This document shows, piece by piece, positions 32,578-41,096 of a DNA stretch of 64,000 nucleotides. The first letter of the stretch is position 1. Every line of letters starts with the position of its first letter. Where the stretch lies: the NCBI RefSeq assembly GCF_002093975.1, contig NZ_MSZZ01000010.1:248001-312000 (forward strand). Reading direction: 5' to 3'. This stretch comes from Thermoactinospora rubra. GTDB taxonomy: Bacteria > Actinomycetota > Actinomycetes > Streptosporangiales > Streptosporangiaceae. The notes beneath the pieces are model-generated. The model worked only from the letters and a program-made list of their open reading frames with translations, did not search any database and was not told where the DNA came from. The position numbers and the translations under genes were made by a program.

Positions 32578-33819
32578 ATGCGCGGGAACGCGGGCGGCGC
32601 GGTGGCACCGGCCACCGGCGACCGAGACACAGGAGACCGAGACACAGGCGACCGGCACGCAGGCCGGCACATAGAGAACCGGCACGCCGGGGGCCGTCGT
32701 GGGTGGGCGGCCGTCGCGGCGCTCGCCGCCGGTGCGTTCACGACCGGGACGGACATGTTCGTCGCCGCCGGGATCCTCGGCGGCATCGCCCGCGACCTCG
32801 GTGTCACGGCGGGCGCCGCCGGGTTGACGGTGACGGTGTTCGCCGTGACGTACGCGACCGGTGCCGTACTGCTCAGCGCCCTGCTGAGCGCGCGGCCCGC
32901 GCGGCGCGTGCTGATCGGCTCCATGGCCCTGTTCGGGACGCTGAGCGTCCTGTCGGCCCTGGCGCCGTCGTTTCCCGTCCTGCTGGCCGCTCGCGGGATG
33001 GCGGCGCTCGCCGCGTCGGTCTACGTGCCCGCCGCCGGAGCCGCGGCCGTCGAGGCCGTGCCGCCGAGCCACCGGGGCCGGGCGCTGGGCGGCACGTCGG
33101 CCGCCATGGTGGCCGGCACCCCGCTGGGGATGCTGCTGGCCTCGGCGCTGTCGTGGCGCGCGGCGTTCGGGTTGGTCGCCGCGCTGGCGGCGGTCACCGT
33201 CCTGGCCCTGCTGCGCACCGGAGCCGGCGGATCCTGCCGCCTGACGCGGGCGAGCCTGCGCGAGCGGCTGCGCCCCCTGGGCTCCCCGGCCGTCGCCGGA
33301 GTGCTCGGCGTGACGTTCCTGGTGATGACCGCCTCCTTCGGCATGTACACCTACCTCCCGTTGCTGCTGGCGGCGGCGCCGGTCGCGCTCGGGGTCGCCG
33401 CCGGGGCGTTCGGCGTCGGCGGCATGGCCGGCACCTGGTGGGGCGGGGCCGCGGCCGACCGCAGCGGCGCCCGGCGGGTGGTCGTGCTGACGGTGTCCCT
33501 GCTGGCGACCGGCTTCTGGGCGCTCCCGCTCCTCGCCACCTCGGCGGCGGGCACGCTGGCGGTCGTGGCCGGGTGGGGGCTGGCGGCCTGGGGGTTCATC
33601 CCCGCGCAGCAGCACCGGCTGATCGGCTCGGGCGGCGGCCCGCCGCCCCTGCTGCTCGCGCTGAACAGCTCGGCGGTGCACCTGGGGTCCGCCGCCGGCG
33701 CGCTGTTCGGCGGCCTCGTGGTCGACGCCGCCGGAGCCGGCGCCCTGTGGTCGCTCGCCGTCACGTGTTGCGCCGCGGGGCTGGCCCTGCACACGATGCT
33801 CACCGGGAAGGCCGGATGA
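32578..33819 (+). CDS. Major facilitator superfamily exporter (DHA1-like)
   Basis: 413 residues. After a hydrophilic N-terminal extension (about 40 residues, pentapeptide-like repeats) come 12 predicted membrane segments, beginning WAAVAALAAGAFTTGTDMFV. The first half carries the PPSHRGRALGGTSAAMVAG segment typical of AraJ/CmlA-like drug or sugar exporters. It probably exports a small molecule. The start at 32578 has GGGAGG 6-11 bases upstream. Its stop overlaps the ATG of the PIG-L deacetylase gene by 4 bases. Confidence 0.87.
   Translation: MRGNAGGAVAPATGDRDTGDRDTGDRHAGRHIENRHAGGRRGWAAVAALAAGAFTTGTDMFVAAGILGGIARDLGVTAGAAGLTVTVFAVTYATGAVLLSALLSARPARRVLIGSMALFGTLSVLSALAPSFPVLLAARGMAALAASVYVPAAGAAAVEAVPPSHRGRALGGTSAAMVAGTPLGMLLASALSWRAAFGLVAALAAVTVLALLRTGAGGSCRLTRASLRERLRPLGSPAVAGVLGVTFLVMTASFGMYTYLPLLLAAAPVALGVAAGAFGVGGMAGTWWGGAAADRSGARRVVVLTVSLLATGFWALPLLATSAAGTLAVVAGWGLAAWGFIPAQQHRLIGSGGGPPPLLLALNSSAVHLGSAAGALFGGLVVDAAGAGALWSLAVTCCAAGLALHTMLTGKAG
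32617..32691 (+). repeat. Five 15-bp tandem repeats coding the MFS N-terminal extension
   Basis: Five successive 15-base units encode GDRDT, GDRDT, GDRHA, GRHIE and NRHAG; the first two differ only by one base and later ones are progressively degenerate. They lie within the hydrophilic extension before the first membrane segment. Confidence 0.7.
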
Positions 33820-34541
33820 TGAGGGATCTGGGCACCGTCCTGGGGATCTGGGCGCACCCCGACGACGAGGCGTACCTGTCGGGCGGCCTGATGGCGATGG
33901 CGCGCGACCACGGATCGCGGGTGGTCTGCGTGACCGCCACCCGCGGCGAGCTGGGCACGCCGGATCCCGTCGAGTGGCCGCCGCACCGCCTGGCCGCGGC
34001 CAGGACCCGGGAGCTGGCGCGCTGCCTGGAGATCCTCGGCGTCACCGAGCACCACTGGCTCGGCTACCGGGACGGGGCGTGCGCGGAGGTTCCCCCGTCC
34101 GACGCGGTGACGCGGCTCGGCGAGATCATCGACCGGGTGCGCCCCGGCACCGTGGTGACCTTCGGCCCGGACGGCATCACCGGTCACCCGGACCACCAGG
34201 CGGCCTCGGCCTGGGCCACCGCGGCGTTCGAACGCGCCGCGCCGCCGGGAGCGCGCCTGCTGTACGCCACGTTCTCGCGGCGGCGGGCCGCGCGCTGGCG
34301 CGAACTCAACGCGAGCCTCGGCGTCTTCCCGCCCGGCTACCCGATCGCGACGCCCGACCACCGGCTCGCGCTGGACCTCGAACTCGACGCCGAGACGGCT
34401 GCCCGGAAGGTGCGGGCGCTGGCGGCGCAGGAGACCCAGACGGCCGGGCTCATCGCCGCCCTGGGGATCGGCCTCTACACGGCGTGGGTGTCCTGCGAGT
34501 CGTTCGCCGAGGCCTGCCGGTCGCCCGTCATGAGCCGGTGA
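33816..34541 (+). CDS. PIG-L/LmbE-family deacetylase
   Basis: 241 residues. The zinc-binding motif AHPDDE near the N-terminus and HPDHQAA (about residue 124) are the family signature of enzymes that de-N-acetylate GlcNAc conjugates (mycothiol pathway MshB/Mca, teicoplanin and lincomycin-type enzymes). The sequence is shorter than MshB or Mca. Its start overlaps the MFS stop (ATGA), so the two are coupled and may modify and export one compound (inference). The 3' end overlaps the convergent SARP gene by 14 bp. Confidence 0.88.
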   Translation: MMRDLGTVLGIWAHPDDEAYLSGGLMAMARDHGSRVVCVTATRGELGTPDPVEWPPHRLAAARTRELARCLEILGVTEHHWLGYRDGACAEVPPSDAVTRLGEIIDRVRPGTVVTFGPDGITGHPDHQAASAWATAAFERAAPPGARLLYATFSRRRAARWRELNASLGVFPPGYPIATPDHRLALDLELDAETAARKVRALAAQETQTAGLIAALGIGLYTAWVSCESFAEACRSPVMSR

Positions 34542-37371
34542 GGTGCCGCTCGATCGCCTGCCTGGCCGCATCGAGGATCGCCGCCCGGTCGACAACCGGC
34601 ACGGGCGGCGGCGGCTCGGCTGCGGGCGGCCGGTCCACGGCGGGAGCGTCCGGAGCCTGGTCGGCCGCGGCGTCGATGAGCGCCGCCGGCTCCTCGTCGC
34701 CGAGCCGGCGCAGCAGGGCGGCGAGGTTGCGCAGGGTGGTCCACAGGTGGGTCCAGTTGCCGCTGCGGGCGAAGTAGTCGATCACCTCGCGGTAGCCGCG
34801 CAGCGCCTGCGGGACGTGCCCCGCCGCGCCGCGGACCGAGACCAGGCCGACGGTCGCGATGCCCACCAGGAAGGGGGCGCCCGCCGTACGGGCCAGGTCG
34901 ATCGCGCGGATGTAGTACTGCTCGGCCGGCTCGCTGCGGCCGGCGAGGCTCTCGATCTCCCCGGCGACGTAGCAGCTCCACGACCGCATCGAGGGTGAGG
35001 CGGCGCCCGCCAGCCCCCGGTCGTTCAGCCTCCGGGCCTCCTCCAGGTCTCCGGCGTAGGCGGTGGCGAGGGCGGCCAGCCCGAGGTTCTCGCGGGGCCG
35101 CTCGGCCACGACGCTCGCCGCGATGGAGTGCTCGACGGCCTCGGCGTAGGCGCCGCGGGCCAGGTCGGCGTTCGACAGCACGGTCAGGCAGTGCCACAGC
35201 CCTTCCTTGTCGCGCGCGAGCTCCAGCCCCGCCCGGGAGAGCCGGTCGGCCCGCCGGTAGTCGCCCCGGTGGTAGGTGGCCTCCGCCGCCGTGCCCAGCA
35301 CGGCCGCCGCGCGCGGATGGGCGGGAAGGGCCGGATCGGCGGCCAGCTCCTCGGCCCAGGCGCGGATCTCGATGAGGTCGCGGTAGGCGATGGCCGGGAA
35401 CAGCCCGACGATCATCGAGACGGCCTCGTCCAGACGGCCCCGGCCGCGCGCCAGCCGCCAGGCCTCCCGCAGGTTCGCCAGCTCCCGGCGCAGCACGGCG
35501 TCGGCCTCGGGCTCGCGGTCGGTGGTCATGGCGTCGCCGAGCCACCCGGCCAGCTCCACGGCCCACCGCAGCATGCGCTCCGCGGCCGCCTCGTCCTCAC
35601 CGGCCGCTGCCAGCCGGTCCAGCCCGTAGGCCCGCAGGGTCTCCAGCATGTGATAGCGGGTGCCGCACTCGCCGAACCGGGCGTCGATCATGGAGGCGTC
35701 GACCAGGCGGGCCAGCGCGCTTCCGGGGTCGCCGTCCAGGCCGAGGTCGGCGGCGAGCCGTTCGGCGGTCTCCAGGCCGACGCCGTCGACGAAGACCGCC
35801 AGGTTCCTGAACAGCCGCCGCTCGCCGTCCGTCAGGAGCTGGTAGGACCACTCGATGGTGGCGCGCAGCGTCCGGTGCCGGGCGTCACCGCTGGGCCGGC
35901 CGCCGCCGAGCAGGTCGAGCAAGCGGTCGAGGCGGTTGCGCAGGTCGGTCAGGGAGAAGGTGGACAGCCGGCCGGCGGCCAGCTCGATGGCCAGGGGCAT
36001 GCCGTCCAGCCGGCACACGATGTCGGCCACCGTGCCGAGCTCGTCGGGGGTGGGCGGGTGGCCCGGGCGGACGCGGCCGGCGCGATCGAGGAAGAGCTCC
36101 ACAGACGGCACCCGGGACGGCTCCTCGCCGGCGCGCGGCAGGGGGAGCGGCGCGAGCCGGGAGACCCATTCGGCCGCCAGGCCCAGCGGTTCCCGGCTCG
36201 TGGCCAGCACGGTCAGGCGGGGGCAGGAGGCCAGCATCGCGTCGACCGTGTCGCGGACCGCGTCGAGCAGGTGCTCGCAGTTGTCGACCACCAGCAGGCC
36301 GGGGCGGTCCGCCAGTACGGCCAAGCACGCCGCCAGCACGTCCCCCCGCACGACCTTCAGGTTCAGCGCCGCGGCCAACGCGTGCGGGATGGCGGCGGGA
36401 TCGGTGACGGGGGCGAGGAGGAGCACCGCCGCCTCGTCGCTCTCCCTGGCCACCTCCAGGGCGACCCGGGTCTTGCCCACGCCGCCCGGCCCGACGAGCG
36501 TGACCAGCCGTTCGGAGGCCAGCAGCCGGTGCAGCGCCCCCACCTGGGCCTCGCGGCCGAACAGCCGGGTCGAGGGCCGGGCCGGCGCCTCGCGCCTGGC
36601 GGGCGCGGGGCCGGCGGCGCCGGTGAGGACGTCGCGCTCGAGCTCCCCCAGGGCCGGGGTCGGGTCGAGGCCGGTCTCCTCGGCCAGCCTGCGCCGGTAC
36701 TCGCGCGCGACGGCGAGGGCCTCCGGCGGCTGCCCGGCGGCGGCCAGCGCCCTCATCAGCAGCAGGACCGAGGGCTCGCGCAGCGGGTCGGCGGCCAGGG
36801 ACGCGGCGGCCAGGTTCAGGACCTCCTCCGCCCGGCCCGCGGCGACCGCGGTGTCCACCAGCGCGTCGGTCACCTCGCGGCGCAACTGCGCGATGCCCTC
36901 CACAGCCGTGGCGATCGGCACGACGTCGGTGAGGTCGGCCAGGACGGGGCCGCGCCACAGCCCGTGGGCCTCCCGCAGGAGGGCGAGCGCGCCGGCCGGG
37001 TCGCGCTGCCGTGCCGTACGGGCGCCGGAGAGCAACGCCCGCGCGCGGGTCACGTCCAGGTCTTCGGGTTCGAGCTGGAGCCGGTAGCCGTCGTGCCGCC
37101 TTTCGAGCCGGGCCGCCGCCGGGCCGAGGTGGGCCCGCAGCCGGGACACGTGGTTGTGCAGGGCCTGGCGGCCCGACTCGGGCACCTCCGAGGGCCACAG
37201 CGCGTCCACGAGGTCGTCGACGGTCACGACCCGGCCCTCGGCGAGGGCGAGCAGGGCCAGCACCGCGCGGCGCTTCGGCCCCGGCACCTCCACCGGGGCG
37301 TCGTCGACGACAAGCCGCAGCGGCCCGAGCGCCTCCACCCGAACCGACGGCGGCGCGTGCCCGGTTCCCAT
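34528..37371 (-). CDS. AfsR/SARP-family regulator with BTAD, NB-ARC and TPR domains
   Basis: 947 residues. Residues 1-105 form the OmpR-like winged helix (VEALGPLRLVVDDAPVEVPG, RQALHNHVSRLRAHLG), 105-245 the bacterial transcriptional activation domain, about 270-530 a STAND ATPase (Walker A GPGGVGKT with Lys at about 300, LLVVDNCEHLL, TSREPLGL), and about 620-900 TPR-like helices. AfsR-type proteins activate secondary-metabolism or development genes. The start codon at 37371 has GGAGG upstream. It is divergent from a methyltransferase gene; the 181-bp gap has repeats fitting a SARP site. Confidence 0.92.
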   Translation of the reverse strand: MGTGHAPPSVRVEALGPLRLVVDDAPVEVPGPKRRAVLALLALAEGRVVTVDDLVDALWPSEVPESGRQALHNHVSRLRAHLGPAAARLERRHDGYRLQLEPEDLDVTRARALLSGARTARQRDPAGALALLREAHGLWRGPVLADLTDVVPIATAVEGIAQLRREVTDALVDTAVAAGRAEEVLNLAAASLAADPLREPSVLLLMRALAAAGQPPEALAVAREYRRRLAEETGLDPTPALGELERDVLTGAAGPAPARREAPARPSTRLFGREAQVGALHRLLASERLVTLVGPGGVGKTRVALEVARESDEAAVLLLAPVTDPAAIPHALAAALNLKVVRGDVLAACLAVLADRPGLLVVDNCEHLLDAVRDTVDAMLASCPRLTVLATSREPLGLAAEWVSRLAPLPLPRAGEEPSRVPSVELFLDRAGRVRPGHPPTPDELGTVADIVCRLDGMPLAIELAAGRLSTFSLTDLRNRLDRLLDLLGGGRPSGDARHRTLRATIEWSYQLLTDGERRLFRNLAVFVDGVGLETAERLAADLGLDGDPGSALARLVDASMIDARFGECGTRYHMLETLRAYGLDRLAAAGEDEAAAERMLRWAVELAGWLGDAMTTDREPEADAVLRRELANLREAWRLARGRGRLDEAVSMIVGLFPAIAYRDLIEIRAWAEELAADPALPAHPRAAAVLGTAAEATYHRGDYRRADRLSRAGLELARDKEGLWHCLTVLSNADLARGAYAEAVEHSIAASVVAERPRENLGLAALATAYAGDLEEARRLNDRGLAGAASPSMRSWSCYVAGEIESLAGRSEPAEQYYIRAIDLARTAGAPFLVGIATVGLVSVRGAAGHVPQALRGYREVIDYFARSGNWTHLWTTLRNLAALLRRLGDEEPAALIDAAADQAPDAPAVDRPPAAEPPPPVPVVDRAAILDAARQAIERHLTGS

Positions 37372-37429
37372 CGTGTCCCTCCGTCGTCCAGCATGCCCCG
37401 CGACGGGGACCCGGCGGAAGCCCGGCCGC

Positions 37430-37494
37430 CCCTGTCACGGCGCCGGCAGTACCGCAAAGCACCACAACAGCGCCGGAACAGCGCCGTGACAGGG
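37430..37494. promoter_or_regulatory. Operator region between SARP and methyltransferase genes: 14-bp inverted and 11-bp-spaced direct repeats
   Basis: ccctgtcacggcgc (37430-37443) and gcgccgtgacaggg (37481-37494) are perfectly complementary arms 37 bases apart. Within this span aacagcgccg occurs twice (37466-37475 and 37477-37486), an 11-base period. SARP proteins bind direct repeats spaced by one helical turn upstream of target promoters, here about 65 bases before the methyltransferase start. Confidence 0.55.
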
Positions 37495-37552
37495 CCGGCG
37501 GCGAGCGTGTCTTCGAGGCCGGCACGAGCCGGCAGATCGAAGGAGACCGAAG

Positions 37553-38599
37553 ATGGACCATAACAAGGTCATGGAGTTCCTGGGGCAGGTCACCGCCGAC
37601 CTGGCCGCGACCGACGCCGCCGGCTCGGTGGTGGTCGGGCAGCGGCTCGGGCTCTACCGCGAGCTGGCCAAGGCGCCGGCGACGCCCGAGCAGTTCGCCG
37701 AGCGCACCGGGTGCCACGTGCGCTACCTCACCGAGTGGCTGCGCGGCCAGGCCGCGGGCGGATACGTCGGCTACGATCCGGCGACCGGCGAGTTCTCGCT
37801 GACCGAGGAGCAGGCGTTCTGCCTGGCCGATCCCAACGGACCCAACGTCCCGGCGGCCTTCCTCTCCGCGCTGGGCGCGCTGCGTGCCGAGCCGCGCATC
37901 ACCGAGGCCTTCCGCACGGGCGCCGGCGTCGGCTGGCACGAGCACCACGAGGACGTCTTCGTCGGCGTCGACGCCTTCTTCCGTCCCGGGTACGTGGCCG
38001 AGCTGGTCCCGACCTGGATCCCCGCGCTGGACGGGGTGGAGGAGAAGCTCACCGCAGGCGGCCGGGTGGCCGACGTCGGCTGCGGCCTCGGCTCCTCCTC
38101 GATCCTCCTGGCCGAGGCCTATCCGCGCACCAGCGTCGCGGGCTCGGACTACCACGCCGAGTCGATCGCCCTGGCGCGCCGGCGGGCCGCGGAGGCCGGG
38201 CTCGGCGACCGGGTGACCTTCGAGGTCGCCACCGCCCAGTCCTTCACCGGGACCGGCTACGACCTGGTTGCGATGTTCGACAGCCTGCACGACATGGGCG
38301 ACCCGCTCGGCGCCGCCAAGCGGATCCGCCAGGCGCTGGCTCCGGACGGCACGTGGCTGCTGGTGGAACCGTTCGCCTCCGACAAGGTCGAGGAGAACTT
38401 CACCCCGGTGGGCCGCCTGTACTACAGCGCCTCCACGTTCCTGTGCGTGCCGAACGCCCTGTCGCAGCCGGGCGGCTACGCGCTGGGCGCGCAGGCCGGT
38501 GAGGCGGCGGTCCGCGAGCTGGTCACCGAGGCCGGTTTCACGCGCTTCCGCGTGGCGACGCGGTCGGCGTTCAACCTCGTCTACGAGATCCGGCCGTGA
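37553..38599 (+). CDS. Class I SAM-dependent methyltransferase with N-terminal winged-helix domain
   Basis: 348 residues. An N-terminal helical/winged region (VMEFLGQVTADLAATDAAGS, ERTGCHVRYLTEWLRGQAAG) precedes a Rossmann methyltransferase fold with motif I VADVGCGLGSSSI (about 172-184), then DSLHDMGDPLGAAKRI and GTWLLVEPFASD. This architecture is common to O-methyltransferase-like proteins in actinobacteria; the substrate is unknown. It lies divergent to the SARP regulator, which likely controls it through the repeats at 37430-37494. A strong terminator follows. Confidence 0.88.
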   Translation: MDHNKVMEFLGQVTADLAATDAAGSVVVGQRLGLYRELAKAPATPEQFAERTGCHVRYLTEWLRGQAAGGYVGYDPATGEFSLTEEQAFCLADPNGPNVPAAFLSALGALRAEPRITEAFRTGAGVGWHEHHEDVFVGVDAFFRPGYVAELVPTWIPALDGVEEKLTAGGRVADVGCGLGSSSILLAEAYPRTSVAGSDYHAESIALARRRAAEAGLGDRVTFEVATAQSFTGTGYDLVAMFDSLHDMGDPLGAAKRIRQALAPDGTWLLVEPFASDKVEENFTPVGRLYYSASTFLCVPNALSQPGGYALGAQAGEAAVRELVTEAGFTRFRVATRSAFNLVYEIRP

Positions 38600-38613
38600 G
38601 GCGTGAGCACGGT

Positions 38614-38644
38614 GAGCGGCGGCCGCCCACGGCGGCCGCCGCTC
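38614..38644 (+). terminator. Terminator after the methyltransferase gene
   Basis: Perfect 12-bp stem (gagcggcggccg / cggccgccgctc) with a 7-base loop followed by tttc. Confidence 0.8.
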
Positions 38645-38715
38645 TTTCATGTCCGGAGCTCAAGCCGGATGGAAGGCATTTATAACCAGAAGTCGGTAAA
38701 AATCGGTCACCAGAG

Positions 38716-39018
38716 ATGGTCTTCACCACGATCGTCTCGGAGCTGCGGGCGGCCATCGGAGCGCTGCGCGACGGCGACCCGGAGACCTGCGCGGCGCGCG
38801 TCGACCGTGCGGTCGCGGTCTTCGAGCGTGCGGCGTCGCTGTTCCGGATGGTCGCCACGATGCGCCCGGCGCAGTTCGCCGGGTTCCGGCAGTTCACCGA
38901 CGGCGCCAGCGCGATCCGGTCCGAGCAGTACAAGCGGTTCGAACTCCTGTGCGATCCTCCGCCCGCCGCGCGCCTGCGGTCGGCCGCCTTCACGAGCGTC
39001 CCGGCGGTACGCAGTGAG
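38716..39018 (+). pseudogene. Fragment of a tryptophan 2,3-dioxygenase family gene
   Basis: The coded stretch VSELRAAIGALRDGD, RAASLFRMVATMRPAQFAGF and RQFTDGASAIRSEQYKRFEL corresponds to the middle of tryptophan-2,3-dioxygenase-like proteins (counterpart of the FRxxLGxASGFQSxQYRxIE block). The N-terminal third with the substrate and haem residues is absent, and after PAVRSE the homology ends and the frame runs into the convergent toxin gene. It is therefore a gene remnant, probably left by the event that placed the toxin-antitoxin pair here. No ribosome site precedes the first ATG. Confidence 0.65.
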
Positions 39019-39049
39019 CGAGTGTTCTCTCGCCCTGCCGCGAACCTCG

Positions 39050-39499
39050 CTAGACCGGAACGAATCCGATAGGCGAGTCCCGGCGAAGCCGGGCGGCCGC
39101 CACAAGCTTCGGAATGTGCGATCCGTCGCTCGAAGCCACCTTCGCCGGACCGGGACCCGCCGCCGCGCACGCGACCACCAGGGCGTCGACCACGCACTCG
39201 TGCCCGTCCAACCCGGCATCCTCCAGCAGGAGGCCGGCCAGGTCGGCGACCACCTCCGTGACGGGAAGCACCGTGAGATGGGCTCGCTGCCAGATGAGCC
39301 GCCTTGCCACCTTCCCGGTGCGGCGCACTTCGGCCAGCGTCACCGTGCTGATAGCCGGAATAAATCCTTCCTCCCGCGCCACGGCAATGCGTGCGACGAC
39401 ACGGGGATCGTCCTCACCGAGCAGCGAGAACGGCTGGGCATCCAGGACGAACAGCGGGGCGGGAAACGGGACGTCGGCGAACCTCACTCGCCGGACCAC
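39050..39499 (-). CDS. vapC: PIN-domain toxin (VapC-like)
   Basis: 149 residues with the PIN-domain acidic residues: Asp in FVLDAQPF, Glu in STVTLAEVRR and Asp in ECVVDALVVACA, plus a final Asp in VASSDGSHI. PIN toxins are Mg2+-dependent ribonucleases that cut tRNA, rRNA or mRNA. It starts at GTG 39499, overlapping the antitoxin gene end by 16 bp, the usual TA gene order. The 3' end overlaps the open frame of the dioxygenase fragment. The assignment as VapC is by domain and context. Confidence 0.85.
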   Translation of the reverse strand: MVRRVRFADVPFPAPLFVLDAQPFSLLGEDDPRVVARIAVAREEGFIPAISTVTLAEVRRTGKVARRLIWQRAHLTVLPVTEVVADLAGLLLEDAGLDGHECVVDALVVACAAAGPGPAKVASSDGSHIPKLVAAARLRRDSPIGFVPV

Positions 39500-39726
39500 G
39501 CTCTCCTCGCCTCCTCCATGACCTCCTCGCTCAAGGGGCCGGCCCTGCGCTCGTGGTCGGCGACGATCTCCTCGGCCTTCAGGAGCGCCAGGCCGTACTC
39601 GGCCGCCTGATCGACGAACCGCGAGAAGCCACGAGGACCGGTTCTCCGCTCGATCTCTTCAGCCAGCGAGCGACGCAGCGTCACAGATTTCTTGACGGTA
39701 GGGTCATCGGGCTGCGAGAGGGCCAT
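39484..39726 (-). CDS. vapB: Antitoxin, ribbon-helix-helix type (VapB-like)
   Basis: 80 residues. The first 45 form a ribbon-helix-helix DNA-binding unit (VKKSVTLRRSLAEEIERRTG, FSRFVDQAAEYGLALL) and the acidic C-terminal part (HERRAGPLSEEVMEEARRAW) should wrap the toxin. A minus-strand CATACT sits only about 9 bases before the ATG, so the message may be leaderless. The small dyad at 39746-39756 could be its operator. Confidence 0.82.
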   Translation of the reverse strand: MALSQPDDPTVKKSVTLRRSLAEEIERRTGPRGFSRFVDQAAEYGLALLKAEEIVADHERRAGPLSEEVMEEARRAWSGE

Positions 39727-39745
39727 GACCAGAGTATGCCACTTC

Positions 39746-39756
39746 TTATCGCATAA
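39746..39756. promoter_or_regulatory. Small AT-rich dyad upstream of the antitoxin gene
   Basis: ttat-cgc-ataa, a 4-bp-arm dyad 20-30 bases upstream of the antitoxin start, in the promoter region. TA antitoxins of the ribbon-helix-helix type autoregulate through such short dyads. Confidence 0.3.
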
Positions 39757-39761
39757 CGGAG

Positions 39762-39791
39762 CGGGTGGGCGGGTAGTCGCCCGCCCACCCG
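39762..39791. terminator. Terminator at the end of the liv operon
   Basis: Perfect 12-bp stem (cgggtgggcggg / cccgcccacccg), loop tagtcg, 7 bases beyond the stop codon of the substrate-binding protein gene on the minus strand. Confidence 0.8.
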
Positions 39792-39797
39792 GACCGA

Positions 39798-41087
39798 TCA
39801 GAGCTTCTCGAAGCAGGGCCCGTCCATGGTGTACGCCTGCGCCGTCGGCCCGGTGAAGAAGTCCTTGACCGTCCGGACGCCGGTGGGCGCCGTCTCGTCG
39901 ACCTTGTTGATCAGGGTCTGCCGGAACGTCGCCGCGTTCGGGTCGCCCGCGAAGTTCCCCGCCTCCGGCGGCAGCATCCCCTCGTAGTCGACCGTCGACA
40001 GCGACTTGACCGCCGCCAGCAGCCCCTTGCGGCTGATGTCCCCGCTGGCGACCATCTTCTCCAGCGCCGCCTTCATCGGGTAGGACCACGCCCATCCCGA
40101 GGTGTAGCCGTCGTTGGGGGTGACGTTGCCGAGCGCGTCGCGCATCGCCTTGTGGCCCGGGGTGTCGGCGTCCCACGGCTTGCCGGGCGAGGACTGCTCG
40201 TACAGCTCCTTCATCGCCTGGGCGGCGGGCGACTTCAGCAGCGCCGGGTTCCAGGTGGGCCCCGTCCCGATGAACCGTCCCCGGTAGCCGGCCGCGTAGG
40301 CCTGGCCGATGATCGTCGCCGCGTCCGCCGGCCCCGTGGTGAGGATCACCAGGTCCGGCTTCTTCTTGGTGATCTCGTTGATGGCGCGCCCCTGCTCGTT
40401 GGCGCCGGGCGGGGTCTCCACGTCGGTGAAGGTCAGCCCGTTCTTCTCCGCCGCGGCCTTGGCCCCCGCCGCCGCGTCGGCGCCGTAGTCGCCGGCGAGG
40501 TGCACCGCCATGACGCTCTTGGGCTTGTAGACCTCCATCGCGTAGTCGACCGAGTTCATCGACTCGACGCAGTAGTTGGACCCGGTCTCGATGATGACGT
40601 CCTCGAACTCCCACGCGGAGGTCCAGGAGGCCGGAGCCGAGACGACGTTGTTGGCGCGCAGGTCGCCGATGATCGCGGCGGTGGTGGGCGAGCCGAGGGT
40701 CTGCGCCAGGCCCAGCACCTTGTCCTTGATCTCGTTGTAGACCTGCCGGTGGACCTCTGGGTTGTACTTGTTGTCGCGGACGTAGGCCTGCACGTCGACC
40801 TCGTACTTGCCGCCGATGCCGCCCGCCTGGTTGACCCGCCTCCAGAAGGCCTTCTGGGCCTCGGTGATGGGGACGGCCAGCGCCGCGAAGGGCCCGGAGG
40901 TGAGGTCGGAGACGGTGCCGAGGTAGATGCAGCCCTTGTTCTTGTCGACGGCCATCGGGCAGGGCTCCCTGGTCACGCCCGTGGTCACCGCGCCCGTCCT
41001 GGCCTCCTCGTCGCCTCCCCGCAGGGCGCCGCATCCGGACAGAAGGGCCGCAATGGCGAGATATCCGACTAGAGCGCGGCTTTTCAT
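39798..41087 (-). CDS. ABC transporter substrate-binding lipoprotein (branched-chain amino acid/amide type)
   Basis: 429 residues. A lipobox LSGC (Cys at about 19) anchors it outside the membrane. The mature protein is a type I periplasmic-binding fold (YLGTVSDLTSGPFAALAVPI, ADYGADAAAGAKAAAEKNGL-like region, RGRFIGTGPTWNPALL). LivJ-like receptors of this type bind amino acids, amides, aromatic acids or other carboxylates. It is the last gene of the six-gene operon and has an AGGAGA site overlapping the livM stop. The embedded acyl-CoA ligase suggests a carboxylic acid ligand instead of leucine. Confidence 0.9.
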   Translation of the reverse strand: MKSRALVGYLAIAALLSGCGALRGGDEEARTGAVTTGVTREPCPMAVDKNKGCIYLGTVSDLTSGPFAALAVPITEAQKAFWRRVNQAGGIGGKYEVDVQAYVRDNKYNPEVHRQVYNEIKDKVLGLAQTLGSPTTAAIIGDLRANNVVSAPASWTSAWEFEDVIIETGSNYCVESMNSVDYAMEVYKPKSVMAVHLAGDYGADAAAGAKAAAEKNGLTFTDVETPPGANEQGRAINEITKKKPDLVILTTGPADAATIIGQAYAAGYRGRFIGTGPTWNPALLKSPAAQAMKELYEQSSPGKPWDADTPGHKAMRDALGNVTPNDGYTSGWAWSYPMKAALEKMVASGDISRKGLLAAVKSLSTVDYEGMLPPEAGNFAGDPNAATFRQTLINKVDETAPTGVRTVKDFFTGPTAQAYTMDGPCFEKL

Positions 41088-41096
41088 TGAGATCTC

